Notes: generated from the letters alone by a model not told the origin. Shown: positions 1 to 13,558, counted from the first letter of the stretch. The stretch is 64,000 bases of DNA from Moraxella sp. ZY210820 (GCF_030674635.1 NZ_CP089978.1:248001-312000); one strand, 5' to 3'. A program made the numbers and translations.

Positions 1-76
1 AATACACGACTTGGGATAGGATTTTCATAACGTTGTGCTTCATCTTGAGCATTTGGATCATTCCAATTTTTTGTCA
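1..76 (-). CDS. rnr: Ribonuclease R, N-terminal fragment (cut by window edge)
   Basis: Reading leftwards from an ATG at 74-76, the first 25 codons translate as MTKNWNDPNAQDEAQRYENP followed by IPSRV. This is the characteristic start of Moraxellaceae RNase R, a processive 3'-5' exoribonuclease of the RNB family that degrades structured RNA. Only the extreme N-terminus is present, so no catalytic domain can be checked. The gene diverges from the tRNA cluster on the right. The identification rests on recognising this short N-terminal peptide. Confidence 0.7.
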
Positions 77-299
77 TTTTATATACCTCAATTATATCAA
101 TTTTCATTTCACAGTAATAAGCATAAGCGATTTAAGTCAAAACTGCACGAAAAAAACGTGTAGATGAGTTATTAATGTATAAAATATAAGCAAAATTGCT
201 TAAAATAATCAAAAATTGTTTAAAAAATAAATAAACATGATAAAAAATAAAAAAAATACTTGCTTAAAACTAAAAATATCATTAATATACTGTCTCAAC

Positions 300-390
300 G
301 GTGAGATGGGTGAGTGGCTGAAACCACCTCCCTGCTAAGGAGGCATATCCATTACGGGTATCGAGGGTTCGAATCCCTCTCTCACCGCCA
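300..390 (+). tRNA. tRNA-Ser (anticodon GCT)
   Basis: A 91-nt cloverleaf with acceptor stem GGTGAGA/TCTCACC, discriminator G and encoded CCA at 388-390. The anticodon loop contains CTGCTAA (anticodon GCT). The T arm is GAGGGTTCGAATCCCTC, and there is a long variable arm as expected for a class II tRNA. Confidence 0.95.
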
Positions 391-400
391 TTTACATGAC

Positions 401-477
401 GCGCTTATAGCTCAGCTGGATAGAGCACTTGGCTACGAACTAAGGGGTCGGGAGTTCGAATCTCTCTAAGCGCGCCA
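401..477 (+). tRNA. tRNA-Arg (anticodon ACG), copy 1
   Basis: A 77-nt tRNA with acceptor stem GCGCTTA/TAAGCGC, discriminator G and encoded CCA. The anticodon loop CTACGAA gives anticodon ACG, read as ICG after deamination. It is base-for-base the same as the copy at 518-594. Confidence 0.95.
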
Positions 478-517
478 ATCTAAATGTAAATGTTTTATTG
501 ATAAAAAATCAAATTAC

Positions 518-594
518 GCGCTTATAGCTCAGCTGGATAGAGCACTTGGCTACGAACTAAGGGGTCGGGAGTTCGAATCTCTCTAAGCGCGCCA
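518..594 (+). tRNA. tRNA-Arg (anticodon ACG), copy 2
   Basis: An identical copy of the tRNA-Arg(ACG) at 401-477, separated from it by a 40-nt AT-rich spacer. It is followed directly by the transcription terminator at 601-632, so the three tRNAs probably form one transcription unit. Confidence 0.95.
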
Positions 595-600
595 TATTCT

Positions 601-634
601 AAAAAGCTACTTCCGATTGAAGTAGCTTTTTTGT
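601..634. terminator. Rho-independent terminator of the tRNA unit
   Basis: The hairpin AAAAAGCTACTTC / GAAGTAGCTTTTT with a 5-nt loop is followed by further T residues. A-rich and T-rich ends make it potentially bidirectional, serving also the minus-strand gene at 677-1345. Confidence 0.9.
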
Positions 635-676
635 TTTTGGTAAAAAAATTAGGATTTTAGTATCATGATATGGATA

Positions 677-1345
677 TTAAAACCACCCACCCAATTTACG
701 TTTAATGATTTCTTTTTTTGAGTGTTTATATGGGAAAGCTAACATCTCCATATCATATTTCTTTAGAAGTTTATCATCGATACTAAATGATAAGAATGTA
801 AAAGCATAAGGGAAAAGTAATATTGAACCTAAAATATAAATATGAGGAATAAAACTATCAGATGGTGTAGCACGAGATAGACAAGAGCGGTCAATCGTTG
901 CTGTGCTATAAGGACATTTTTCGTAAGCGTGTTCCATCACAATCCATTGTATTCCAATAAAAAGTAAAAGTATCACAAGCAATCCACATATTTTTTTTAA
1001 AAGAAATAGTGTTTCATTTTTTATAATTAAAAACTCTTTTAGACTAAATGGATAAATGCTATAAAATCTATATACTGGATATATGGTTCCAATAAAAAAA
1101 ATAGCATACATACTCGCTAAGTGATATTGTTGTATTTCTATAAGATAACGAATATTGGGTACAATATATTGAAATAAATTTAATTTTGAGGGGATAATGG
1201 TTAATTGGAAAAAGTATTGAATATAACTGAATAGAAATAAAATTGTACCATAAACTAGAAATAAATGATTAAGAACAGTCATTTTCTCAAAATAGTAAAT
1301 ACTATAATCTTGTAATTGTTCATGAGAAAAATCTGAAAGTTTCAT
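677..1345 (-). CDS. Hypothetical multi-spanning membrane protein
   Basis: Product of 222 aa when started at the ATG at 1343-1345, which has a strong Shine-Dalgarno (AAAGGGGG) 5-10 nt upstream; the open frame extends 46 codons further without a convincing ribosome site. Hydrophobic stretches are visible near residues 25-45, 70-85, 110-125 and 180-205, so about four membrane segments are likely. A Cys/Ser-rich loop (KCPYSTATIDRSCLSR) lies between the last two. I do not recognise a family. Base composition is strongly AT-rich, like the rest of the window. It ends facing the tRNA terminator, and upstream lies the DnaA-box spacer. Confidence 0.6.
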   Translation of the reverse strand: MKLSDFSHEQLQDYSIYYFEKMTVLNHLFLVYGTILFLFSYIQYFFQLTIIPSKLNLFQYIVPNIRYLIEIQQYHLASMYAIFFIGTIYPVYRFYSIYPFSLKEFLIIKNETLFLLKKICGLLVILLLFIGIQWIVMEHAYEKCPYSTATIDRSCLSRATPSDSFIPHIYILGSILLFPYAFTFLSFSIDDKLLKKYDMEMLAFPYKHSKKEIIKRKLGGWF

Positions 1346-1657
1346 GACAGCCCCCTTTAAACCTATTTTAGACTTGAAGTGTTGATAATTTTTGAAAAAA
1401 TGATTGTTATAGATATTATCATAAATGATTTTTGCGATAATATAAAAGTGATTTATCATAAAAAATGGATTATTTTTGTTCATTATGTTTAAAAAAAACG
1501 CATTTGATTAATAAAGATAATAAATTTAAAATAAAGTAGTTGCAAAGGTTGTTTGGTTGCTGTAATATACGCACCCATAGCGATAGTGCTTTAGATAAAG
1601 TTTAAGGAAATCAATAGGTTACATTATTTTATTAGTCTTTAGTGGTTGATAAGGTGG

Positions 1658-1751
1658 TGTGGATAAGTTTGATTGATGAGCTGTTTGGTTTGTTGATTTT
1701 AACTTTAATCTGTGGATAAGTTAAATAATAGGTACTGTTGTTTGTGGATAA
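1658..1751 (-). promoter_or_regulatory. Cluster of three perfect DnaA boxes
   Basis: TGTGGATAA, the reverse complement of the strong DnaA box TTATCCACA, occurs exactly at 1658-1666, 1711-1719 and 1743-1751. All three are in the same orientation in AT-rich non-coding DNA just upstream of the rRNA promoter. Genes diverge around this spacer (677-1345 and rnr leftwards, the rRNA operon rightwards), although the tRNAs run rightwards. This could be part of a replication origin, a DnaA titration site or DnaA control of the rRNA operon. No dnaA, dnaN or rpmH gene is in the window. Confidence 0.55.
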
Positions 1752-1785
1752 AGTTAGTTATTTTGAATTTAAATTGAAAAAATGC

Positions 1786-1813
1786 TTGACATTGATTGAA
1801 AATAGATTATAAT
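1786..1813 (+). promoter_or_regulatory. rRNA operon promoter (sigma-70 type)
   Basis: Perfect -35 TTGACA (1786-1791) and perfect -10 TATAAT (1808-1813) separated by 16 bp. The position about 245 bp ahead of the 16S gene and the AT-rich upstream DNA fit an rrn promoter. Confidence 0.85.
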
Positions 1814-1866
1814 AGCTAAACTTTTTAATTAACTCAGACGATGAGTTAATAACTCACTAAAAGATT

Positions 1867-1888
1867 AGAAGAACAACTTGTGTGGATT
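1867..1888 (+). other. Left arm of the pre-16S processing stem
   Basis: Positions 1867-1888 are complementary to 3623-3645 downstream of 16S over about 22 bp with one bulged base. The two arms bracket the mature 16S sequence and should form the long stem cleaved by RNase III. Confidence 0.8.
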
Positions 1889-2057
1889 TTTGCTATTATT
1901 GGATGGATTTTTATATTTTAAATTGAATATAAAGTTCATTTGATTTGGTAGAAATTGACTCGAGATTTATTTGAGCGAAAATTTTGCTAGTGATTGAATG
2001 GGCGAATTGGTATTTGTTGTTATGTTTATGATGATGAATGCTGATTAAGAATGAATT

Positions 2058-3590
<1,533 letters not shown>

Positions 3591-3661
3591 ACGAAAAAAA
3601 AGATTCGTTTGATGATAGTTAGAATCCACAACAAGTTGTTCTTCTGAAAGAGTTTATCTGA

Positions 3662-3738
<77 letters not shown>

Positions 3739-3804
3739 CTAATTGCAAGCACTTTAAAGTGCAAGTAGTTAAAAATATAGATGGTAAGATAAATGAAAAG
3801 CTAT

Positions 3805-3880
3805 GGGGACTTAGCTTAGTTGGTAGAGCGCCTGCTTTGCACGCAGGAGGTCAGGAGTTCGACTCTCCTAGTCTCCACCA
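3805..3880 (+). tRNA. tRNA-Ala (anticodon TGC)
   Basis: 76 nt; acceptor GGGGACT/AGTCTCC with encoded CCA at 3878-3880; anticodon loop TTTGCAC gives TGC. It follows tRNA-Ile in the rRNA spacer. Confidence 0.95.
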
Positions 3881-4319
3881 TAAGTGAGGAATAGCAAAGA
3901 TTAATAATCTTAGTCCGAACACAAGATAAAAATCTATGATTTTTCTGTACGGTATAGATTAAATGATTTATTTGATTGAATAAATTAGTTATTATGTTAT
4001 AATAATTAACTTATGCAATTAAGTTCACTAAGTAAAGAAATTAGTGAGTAATTAAAGCATAAAATTTAAGTGATACTGATGAGGTATTACAGTTTTATAA
4101 GTGATAACACAGGTTAAAGCTATAAAACATCATTCATTAACAGCAAGAATTGAGTCTGAAAATAATTGTTCACTCAATAGATTGAAGTAGTCGTAAGATG
4201 AAAAGATTTAATTGAGGACTAGCAAAAACTGAATCAAGCGTTTTGGAATAGATTGTGTGACTTTAAGTTGAAAGAATGAATAGATATTTTAAAATATTTA
4301 TTTAAACGACAATTTGGGG
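3881..4319 (+). other. Distal 16S-23S internal spacer, no gene seen
   Basis: About 440 nt of AT-rich spacer between tRNA-Ala and 23S. I see no further tRNA or convincing reading frame. Its right end forms one arm of the pre-23S processing stem: 4320-4332 is perfectly complementary to 7211-7223 over 13 bp. Confidence 0.7.
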
Positions 4320-4323
4320 TTGT

Positions 4324-7219
<2,896 letters not shown>

Positions 7220-7330
7220 ACAACACCCAAGTTGTTGTATAAACACAATAATCCAAAATAAATGTGAAAACTTGATTCAGAAAATGCAATGAACAAAACA
7301 ACTCAGCTCAATACTCGCTGTACCAGTTTC

Positions 7331-7444
7331 GTTGGCGACCATAGCAAGTGTGAACCACCTGATCCCTTCCCGAACTCAGAAGTGAAACCACTTAGCGCTG
7401 ATGGTAGTGTGGTGTTAACCATGTGAGAGTAAGTCATCGCCAAC
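7331..7444 (+). rRNA. rrf: 5S ribosomal RNA
   Basis: About 114 nt closed by the terminal stem GTTGGCGA (7331-7338) / TCGCCAAC (7437-7444). It contains the conserved GAACCACCTGATCCCTTCCC and CCGAACTCAGAAGTGAAAC segments. Last gene of the rRNA operon. Confidence 0.95.
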
Positions 7445-7457
7445 TCCTTTTTAAATA

Positions 7458-7498
7458 AAAACCTTCAATCAAATAAATAATGGTTGAAGGTTTTTTTA
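7458..7498 (+). terminator. Rho-independent terminator of the rRNA operon
   Basis: AAAACCTTCAA (7458-7468) pairs with TTGAAGGTTTT (7484-7494) and is followed by a T tract, 14 nt after 5S. Confidence 0.9.
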
Positions 7499-7793
7499 TT
7501 AATAACAATAATACATAAAAATATATGCAAATTACATCTATCGTATACTTTTCAAAATACAAAAAATAGTGTAATCTCTTTAATATATAGTATTCATAAA
7601 TACTAATCATTACAATAACTTAGAAAAGATGAGTTTCAAACATATATTGGCAGTAAGATGAATAATCGTCATTTATGTTTGGGGTAAACATAACGTTGCC
7701 ATAATGTTTGAACTGCTCAAAATTTTTCTAGTAGATTGTAATGTTCAAATAAAGTAAATGATGAATGCCTGTAATTTGTGTAAAGGTGATAAT

Positions 7794-8864
7794 ATGATTA
7801 TATCAACGCTCTATCCTGACTTAAATTTATCTCTTCAGACAACAAAAGAAGAGCTTAAAAATTACTTTTTAGCCCAAATCAGACCTCTTTTAGATACTAC
7901 GGTATCCTTTGCTGTCAATAGTGCAACTTGTTCATATTTGACCTTAGTTAAGGAACATGGATTATTAGAAAGAATTAAAAAGAATCCACCACAATGTATT
8001 TCTTATCAAGAAGATTATAATTATTCTCAGCATTTTGAGCAGACCGTTTTATATGATGCTATTAAGTTTATGCCAGCAGAGTATTTAGATAAAAATGATG
8101 TAGAGCAATATACTGAATTATATCGATATATTTTTAACATTACCAAAGATGATGTAATAGGTTATACATTGTATTTACATTATCCAAGTGTTACTTATAA
8201 ATATGAAATTGGTTTACAAGTTTTGTTTAGTTTAGAAAAACAGGATTTTTTTGAATCAATAAAACAAACTGATCATCAGGACTTACATCAAGAGAATGAA
8301 GTAATTGATGAAAGTGAAGAGTTTGATGATGATTTAGATAAGCGTTTTAAATTCTATGATGAATCTGAAGATGCTGCTAGAGAAGTCGGCATATATTTAA
8401 TAAAAAAGAAATTGATCCATATTGCTACAACTCAAGAGGAAGCTCTTGATGTTATCAAAAAATACTGTGTAGATATAGAGAGTGTGAAACAATTAGCAAG
8501 ATATACTTATTATGAGCAAGATGCATTTTTTAATAAAGTTTATAGCTATTGTATTACTAAATTACAAAGTAAAAAAGTGCAAAAACTATTCAATCAGGCA
8601 AAAATAAATGAAGAAGTGATGTTTGCAAAAGATTATGAGCAACGTTTAACTTTAGCAAAAAGTTTATTTACTGAAGAAGACATTCAATTTATAGATCCTG
8701 AAAAGATTTCTGATATGTTATTGCGTGCTAAACATTATTATGAAATCAATTTTATTCCGCAAAAAGTGAAAGAATTAGCTGAAAGCAATATGAGTCATAA
8801 AGCAATTGCGGAGCAATTAGGGACATCTATTGCAAAAGTGAAGAAATATTTGTCTAGTAATTAA
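7794..8864 (+). CDS. Unknown cytoplasmic protein with C-terminal helix-turn-helix
   Basis: Product of 356 aa from the ATG at 7794, chosen because AAAGGTG lies 7 nt upstream; the frame is open 12 codons earlier. I do not recognise the family. There is no signal peptide or membrane segment. The middle is acidic (residues about 175-195, rich in D and E). The last 25 residues, MSHKAIAEQLGTSIAKVKKY, read as a helix-turn-helix like that of sigma region 4 or small DNA-binding proteins, so it may bind DNA. It is a single gene between the rRNA operon and the TRAP operon. An inverted repeat, TTATGTTT / AAACATAA, lies about 100 bp upstream of the start (7673-7693) and could be an operator. Confidence 0.6.
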   Translation: MIISTLYPDLNLSLQTTKEELKNYFLAQIRPLLDTTVSFAVNSATCSYLTLVKEHGLLERIKKNPPQCISYQEDYNYSQHFEQTVLYDAIKFMPAEYLDKNDVEQYTELYRYIFNITKDDVIGYTLYLHYPSVTYKYEIGLQVLFSLEKQDFFESIKQTDHQDLHQENEVIDESEEFDDDLDKRFKFYDESEDAAREVGIYLIKKKLIHIATTQEEALDVIKKYCVDIESVKQLARYTYYEQDAFFNKVYSYCITKLQSKKVQKLFNQAKINEEVMFAKDYEQRLTLAKSLFTEEDIQFIDPEKISDMLLRAKHYYEINFIPQKVKELAESNMSHKAIAEQLGTSIAKVKKYLSSN

Positions 8865-8957
8865 ATATTGATATTGAATAAATTATTGATTTTTATATTG
8901 TGATTGATATTACGCAAATTTCAATCTAAAAATCATGTTTATTTTAAGCATAACTGC

Positions 8958-8986
8958 TTGACTTTAAATAGCATTCAGTATGTAAT
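8958..8986 (+). promoter_or_regulatory. Promoter of the TRAP-TAXI operon
   Basis: TTGACT (8958-8963), a 17-bp spacer and TGTAAT (8981-8986), about 40 bp upstream of the first gene. Confidence 0.6.
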
Positions 8987-9026
8987 ATGAAAATTATGTG
9001 TATCAAGTACATTTGGGAGTAATACA

Positions 9027-10190
9027 ATGTTTAAACACAATTTAGCTAAAGCAATTGTCGTGGCAATGGTTGCAACAGCTCTTACTGCATGTGGTGGTAA
9101 TGCTCCAACTCAAAAAGAAGGCAGTAATACAGCGAGTGCCTCTACATCTGTAAGTAGCGACAAATTAGAAACTAAATTTGTTACCGTAGCGACTGGTGGT
9201 GCATCTGGTCCGTACAATATTATTGCAACGTCATTGACTGAACAATATGCGAAACAATTTGGCGTGAATGCAAAAACACAAACCACAGGTGCATCAGTTG
9301 AAAACTTAAACTTATTGGCACAAAAGAAAGTGGAAATGGCATTTGTGATGAGCGATGCTTTAAGTGATGCCATCAACGGAACAGGTAGTTTTAAACAAAA
9401 AATCGACAATGTTGAACAAGTTGCTGCATTGTATCCAAACTATGTGCAGATTGTGGCATCAAGCAAAAGCGGTATCAAAACCATTGCTGACTTAAAAGGT
9501 AAACGTGTTGCGGTGGGTGCGCAAGGTTCAGGCGTAGAATTGGCGACTCGTGCATTATTGGAAGGTTTCGGCATCACTTATAATGACATCAAGGTCGATT
9601 ATTTAGGCTATGCGGAAGCGGCTGATGCGTTAAAATCAGGCAAATTAGATGTTGCATTCTTAACTAGTGGTTTACCAAACTCATCATTGATGGAATTACA
9701 ACAAGGTTTTGATTTACAGTTAGTGTCTATTCCTGCTGATAAATTGAATGAAATTGCCAAGAGCAAAACTTATTTCACAGCAATGTCTATTCCAAAAGGT
9801 ACTTATGGCAATGCAGAAGATATTCCTACTGCTGCAATTATGAATGCCTTAGTCGTGCGTAAAGATTTATCAGAAAATGATGTATATTTATTAACCAAAT
9901 CATTATTTGATAATTTGGAAGGTTTAAAAACTTCACATCAAGCAGTGAAAGATATTTCGGTGGAAAATGCACAGGAAAATCTTGTTGCACCATTGCACGC
10001 AGGGGCAAAACGTTATTTTGATGAAGTGGCAAAAGCTGGCAATAAACCTGCCGATGATACAGCACCTGCAGACCAAGCAAGTGAAAAGTCTGCTGATGAC
10101 AAAGCACCTGCTAATCAAGCAACAGAACAACTAGCATCAACAGACAAGCCAGCAGAAAAAACTGAAGAAAAATCAGCACCTGCTAAATAA
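9027..10190 (+). CDS. TAXI-family TRAP transporter solute receptor (lipoprotein)
   Basis: 387 aa. The N-terminus MFKHNLAKAIVVAMVATALTAC is a lipoprotein signal with lipobox LTAC and Cys22, so the protein should be anchored in a membrane facing the periplasm. The TAXI receptor fold starts at about residue 50 (TVATGGASGPYNIIATSL, the family hallmark) and continues through SKSGIKTIADLKGKRVAVG. It captures an anionic organic substrate and delivers it to the TRAP permease encoded two genes on; the substrate cannot be read from the sequence. The last 50 residues are an unusual Ala/Pro/Lys/Glu/Asp tail with an imperfect tandem repeat (ADDTAPADQASEK / ADDKAPANQATEQ), not needed for the fold. RBS GGGAG lies upstream of the ATG. 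Confidence 0.88.
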   Translation: MFKHNLAKAIVVAMVATALTACGGNAPTQKEGSNTASASTSVSSDKLETKFVTVATGGASGPYNIIATSLTEQYAKQFGVNAKTQTTGASVENLNLLAQKKVEMAFVMSDALSDAINGTGSFKQKIDNVEQVAALYPNYVQIVASSKSGIKTIADLKGKRVAVGAQGSGVELATRALLEGFGITYNDIKVDYLGYAEAADALKSGKLDVAFLTSGLPNSSLMELQQGFDLQLVSIPADKLNEIAKSKTYFTAMSIPKGTYGNAEDIPTAAIMNALVVRKDLSENDVYLLTKSLFDNLEGLKTSHQAVKDISVENAQENLVAPLHAGAKRYFDEVAKAGNKPADDTAPADQASEKSADDKAPANQATEQLASTDKPAEKTEEKSAPAK

Positions 10191-10205
10191 TTTACATTAT
10201 TCCAC

Positions 10206-10724
10206 ATGAATGTGGCTAATGCGTCAAATATCGCACAAAATAATCATTTTCGGTGGTTGTTTTGTGCGTTTTTTATACTTGGTTTATTTTTAATGGGATA
10301 TGGCTTGCTACCAACATCTCATCTATTGATACAGGCTCAACATCAACAATGTTACTGGGCAGAGCAAGGTTTTACCCTAAAATGGCGACATTCGGTTGAA
10401 AAACAAGCATGGCAAGAAGTGTATCAACAGCAAAATCATCAGATTGTTTTAATTAAAACATTTATGCAAACTTTTGGTGCAGGTGTACCCAGTCAAGGTA
10501 GTACGATTTCTGCACCAGATGGCTATGTCGGTTTTCGTAGCAATGTGGCATTCTCTAAAATTAACTGGGTCGTCTCACGAAATATGCAAGGTGAAATTTG
10601 GGGAGAAAACATTAAACTTCCTATTTATCAATATGTTGATGATTATACTGTGGTTCATATTCAATTAAAACAACAACCAAGATTATTTTGGCTTTTTACG
10701 GAGCGGTGTGATGAAAAATACTGA
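10206..10724 (+). CDS. DUF1850-like TRAP-TAXI accessory protein
   Basis: 172 aa, with one N-terminal membrane segment (about residues 18-38) and a periplasmic domain with the motif CYWAEQGFTLKWRHSVEKQAWQE. The pattern of a short segment ending in RHSVEK, then a beta-rich domain, is that of DUF1850 proteins, which are regularly encoded between a TAXI receptor and its fused permease. The function of the family is unknown; a role in transporter assembly is inferred from this linkage. The start is 15 bp after the receptor stop and the 3' end overlaps the permease gene by 14 nt, so translation is likely coupled. Confidence 0.75.
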   Translation: MNVANASNIAQNNHFRWLFCAFFILGLFLMGYGLLPTSHLLIQAQHQQCYWAEQGFTLKWRHSVEKQAWQEVYQQQNHQIVLIKTFMQTFGAGVPSQGSTISAPDGYVGFRSNVAFSKINWVVSRNMQGEIWGENIKLPIYQYVDDYTVVHIQLKQQPRLFWLFTERCDEKY

Positions 10725-12747
10725 ACACGATACAAAACATGAACAACCGCCTATCGCTCAAAATATCGACACAAGCGAAGCGGTCAGTGCTGACAAAGCA
10801 CAAGAAATTTTAGAAAAATTTGATAGAGAATCGGTAACTCGTAATCCCATCAACCATATTGCCAAATGGGTGATTGCAGTGATTGCGATGTTGTATTCTA
10901 TTTTTCATATTTATATCACTTTTAATCCAATGCCTGAAATTGTACAACGTTCTGTTCACGTTGCGGTGGGTGTCGGCTTGATTTTTGTCATTTATCCAAT
11001 GACTAAAAAGAGTAGCCGTAAAACGGTGGCATGGTATGATTGGCTATTGATGTTATTAGCCTTCTCTACTGCAGGTTATTTAATTTTACAATATCAAGAG
11101 ATTATGACGGTTCGTGGTGGTATTCCAAATCAAATCGATATTGCCTTTGCGATACTCACTACAATTTTGATTTTGGAAAGTGCCAGACGAATTACAGGGT
11201 GGATATTGCCCATATTTGCCATGATTTTTTTGGCTTATCCATTTATTAGCCATTTAGGATTTATGCCTGACCGTTTATTAACTCGTCCATACGATTTAGG
11301 CGATATTTTTGGACAACTTTACCTGAAAACTGAAGGGTTCTATTCCACAGCAATTGGTGCATCGGCAACATTTATTTTCTTATTTATTTTGTTTGGTGCA
11401 TTTTTATCACGTTCGGGCATGGGACAATTATTCAACGATTTAGCCTTAGCATTGGCAGGACATAAACAAGGTGGACCTGCAAAAGTTGCTGTCATTTCGA
11501 GTGGTTTTATGGGCAGTATTAACGGTGCTGCGGTGGCAAACGTGGTCGGTACAGGTGCGTTTACCATTCCACTGATGAAAAAGATTGGTTATGACAAAAA
11601 CTTTGCTGGTGCAGTTGAAGCCAGTGCATCAGTTGGTGGACAAATTCTACCACCTATCATGGGAGCAGCCGCTTTTATTATGGCAGAAACCACTGGGGTA
11701 AAATATGGCACAATTGCATTAGCCGCTTTATTACCTGCATTATTGTACTATTTAGGCGTGATTGCTCAGGTGCATTTCCGTGCAGGCAAGCAAAATTTAA
11801 CAGGTATTCCAAAAGCGGATTTACCACGCATTAAAGAAGTGTTGAAAGCTCGTGGACATATGTTATTGCCGATTGTGGCTTTGGTGTATTTCTTAGGTAA
11901 AGGCATGCCTGTAGCGTATGCAGCTGTTTATACTATTGGTTTTACTGTGGTGATTAGCTGGTTGCGTGCGGAAACACGCATGGGCTTTAAAGATATTTTA
12001 TTAGCTTTGGAAGATGGTGCAAAACAATCATTATCGGTAATGGCAGCTTGTGTGGTGGTTGGTATTGTGATTGGCGTGGTCAATTTAACCAGTTTTGGTA
12101 CGGTGATGACATCATCAATTGTTACACTTGGTGCAGGTTCATTATTTTTCACTCTATTTTTAACCATGTTAGCATCAATGGTTCTTGGCATGGGCTTACC
12201 ATCTATTCCTGCTTATATTATCACCGCTACGATGGCAGCACCTGCCTTAGCTGATTTTGGCGTACCGATTTTAGTAGCACATTTATTTGTATTTTACTTT
12301 GGTATTTTTGCTAATATTACACCACCTGTCGCCCTAGCAGCCTTTGCAGGAGCGGGTATTGCAGGGGGCGACCCAATGAAAACAGGTTGGCAATCGCTGA
12401 AATTAGCATTGGCAGGATTTATTGTTCCATTTATGTTTGTCTATAATCCAACCATGTTGATGATTGATATTACTGATGTAGCGGTAACAGCGAAAACCTT
12501 CCCATTACCTGCATGGCAAAGTATTGTGATGGTGAGTATTACATCAATTATTGGGGTATTGGCATTATCATCAGCAGTGGAAGGTTATTTTAAAACGCAT
12601 ATTCCAATGTGGCAACGTGTGATTTTAGCAGGTGGTGCATTTTGTTTGATTGTCCCAGAAATGATGACTGATATTATTGGACTGGTGATAGTTGCTGTTA
12701 TGGTAGTGATGAACATTAAAGCGAGTAAAAAAGCTGTACAAGTTTAA
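10711..12747 (+). CDS. TRAP-TAXI transporter permease, 4TM/12TM fusion
   Basis: 678 aa from the ATG at 10711, which has GGAG 7 nt upstream; a GTG lies one codon before. It fuses the small four-helix DctQ-like part (about residues 50-190) to the large DctM-like part (about 210-670). Motifs typical of the fused TAXI family are visible: SGFMGSINGAAVANVVGTGAFTIPLM, EASASVGGQILPPIMGAAAF and GMGLPSIPAYI. It should catalyse Na+- or H+-coupled uptake of a substrate delivered by the receptor at 9027-10190. About 16 membrane segments can be counted by eye. It is followed by a strong terminator. Confidence 0.9.
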   Translation: MKNTEHDTKHEQPPIAQNIDTSEAVSADKAQEILEKFDRESVTRNPINHIAKWVIAVIAMLYSIFHIYITFNPMPEIVQRSVHVAVGVGLIFVIYPMTKKSSRKTVAWYDWLLMLLAFSTAGYLILQYQEIMTVRGGIPNQIDIAFAILTTILILESARRITGWILPIFAMIFLAYPFISHLGFMPDRLLTRPYDLGDIFGQLYLKTEGFYSTAIGASATFIFLFILFGAFLSRSGMGQLFNDLALALAGHKQGGPAKVAVISSGFMGSINGAAVANVVGTGAFTIPLMKKIGYDKNFAGAVEASASVGGQILPPIMGAAAFIMAETTGVKYGTIALAALLPALLYYLGVIAQVHFRAGKQNLTGIPKADLPRIKEVLKARGHMLLPIVALVYFLGKGMPVAYAAVYTIGFTVVISWLRAETRMGFKDILLALEDGAKQSLSVMAACVVVGIVIGVVNLTSFGTVMTSSIVTLGAGSLFFTLFLTMLASMVLGMGLPSIPAYIITATMAAPALADFGVPILVAHLFVFYFGIFANITPPVALAAFAGAGIAGGDPMKTGWQSLKLALAGFIVPFMFVYNPTMLMIDITDVAVTAKTFPLPAWQSIVMVSITSIIGVLALSSAVEGYFKTHIPMWQRVILAGGAFCLIVPEMMTDIIGLVIVAVMVVMNIKASKKAVQV

Positions 12748-12767
12748 TCGTATATTATGATTAGAAT

Positions 12768-12800
12768 AAGCCCAAAAATTCGTTTTTGGGTTTATTTTTT
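12768..12800 (+). terminator. Terminator of the TRAP operon
   Basis: AAGCCCAAAAA pairs with TTTTTGGGTTT around the tetraloop TTCG and is followed by a T run. It ends the operon about 100 bp before the next regulator gene. Confidence 0.9.
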
Positions 12801-12901
12801 AAGAGTTAGCTTTTTAGCAAAAATGATACAGTTCATAATAGCATATCAGATAAAATACAAAAAATTTAATTTTCTATTTTTGCTGAAAATCAAGGTGAAT
12901 T

Positions 12902-13558
12902 GTGCGAGTTTTATTAGTTGAAGATGACCCGATGATTGCACAAGCAATGACAGATAGCTTAAAAGATGCACATTATGTAGTGGATTGGGTTGATGATGGT
13001 TTAAAGGCGTGTCATAGTGTAGATAGCCAACCTTATGATTTCATTTTGCTTGATTTGGGTTTACCTAAAAAAAGTGGTTTAGATGTGTTGAAACATATTC
13101 GCCATCAACATCAAACCCCAGTACTGATTGCGACTGCACAAGATGATATTCACAGCCGTATTCAAGGGCTTGATTTAGGTGCTGATGATTATATTGTCAA
13201 ACCTTTTGATTTTAATGAACTTTTAGCCCGTATGCGTGCTATTTTACGCCGTCATCATCATACAACAACACAATTAGGCAATGATAAAATTAGTTTAAAT
13301 AGTGAAACTTATCAGGTAAAAATTTTGGCAACAGGTCAATATATCAATTTATCTAACCGAGAATTTTCTGTGTTACAAGCCTTACTAATGCGACCCAATG
13401 TCATTTTATCACGTAGTGAATTAGAAGATAAAGTCTATGCATGGGGGGAAGAAGTGGAAAGTAATGCGATAGATTATCTAATTTATGTCTTACGTAAAAA
13501 ATTAGGTAGTGATATCATTAAAAATATTCGTGGCGTGGGGTGGACGATTCCATCATGA
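12902..13558 (+). CDS. OmpR-family response regulator (QseB/TctD-like)
   Basis: 218 aa from a GTG start with AAGGTGA upstream. Receiver domain residues 1-115: acidic pair EDD at 7-9, phospho-acceptor Asp in LLDLGLPKKSG (about residue 51), and Lys in DDYIVKPFDF. The DNA-binding winged helix occupies about 125-217 (LSNREFSVLQALL, SNAIDYLIYVLRKKL, IRGVGW). The QseB/PmrA/TctD subfamily is indicated by the ATAQDD and LGADDYIVKPF context. It lies directly after a TRAP-TAXI transporter and overlaps its sensor kinase by the ATGA arrangement. A TctDE-like role in controlling organic acid uptake is a reasonable inference but not proven. Confidence 0.85.
   Translation: MRVLLVEDDPMIAQAMTDSLKDAHYVVDWVDDGLKACHSVDSQPYDFILLDLGLPKKSGLDVLKHIRHQHQTPVLIATAQDDIHSRIQGLDLGADDYIVKPFDFNELLARMRAILRRHHHTTTQLGNDKISLNSETYQVKILATGQYINLSNREFSVLQALLMRPNVILSRSELEDKVYAWGEEVESNAIDYLIYVLRKKLGSDIIKNIRGVGWTIPS

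Noticed and set aside
401..594. Duplicated tRNA-Arg as a phage attachment site
   Set aside because: Both copies are complete, in tandem and 40 bp apart, with no integrase nearby. Simple gene duplication explains them.
9110..9409. Open frame opposite the TAXI receptor gene
   Set aside because: A shadow frame: the plus strand shows clear family motifs and a lipoprotein signal, while the minus-strand translation has no features.
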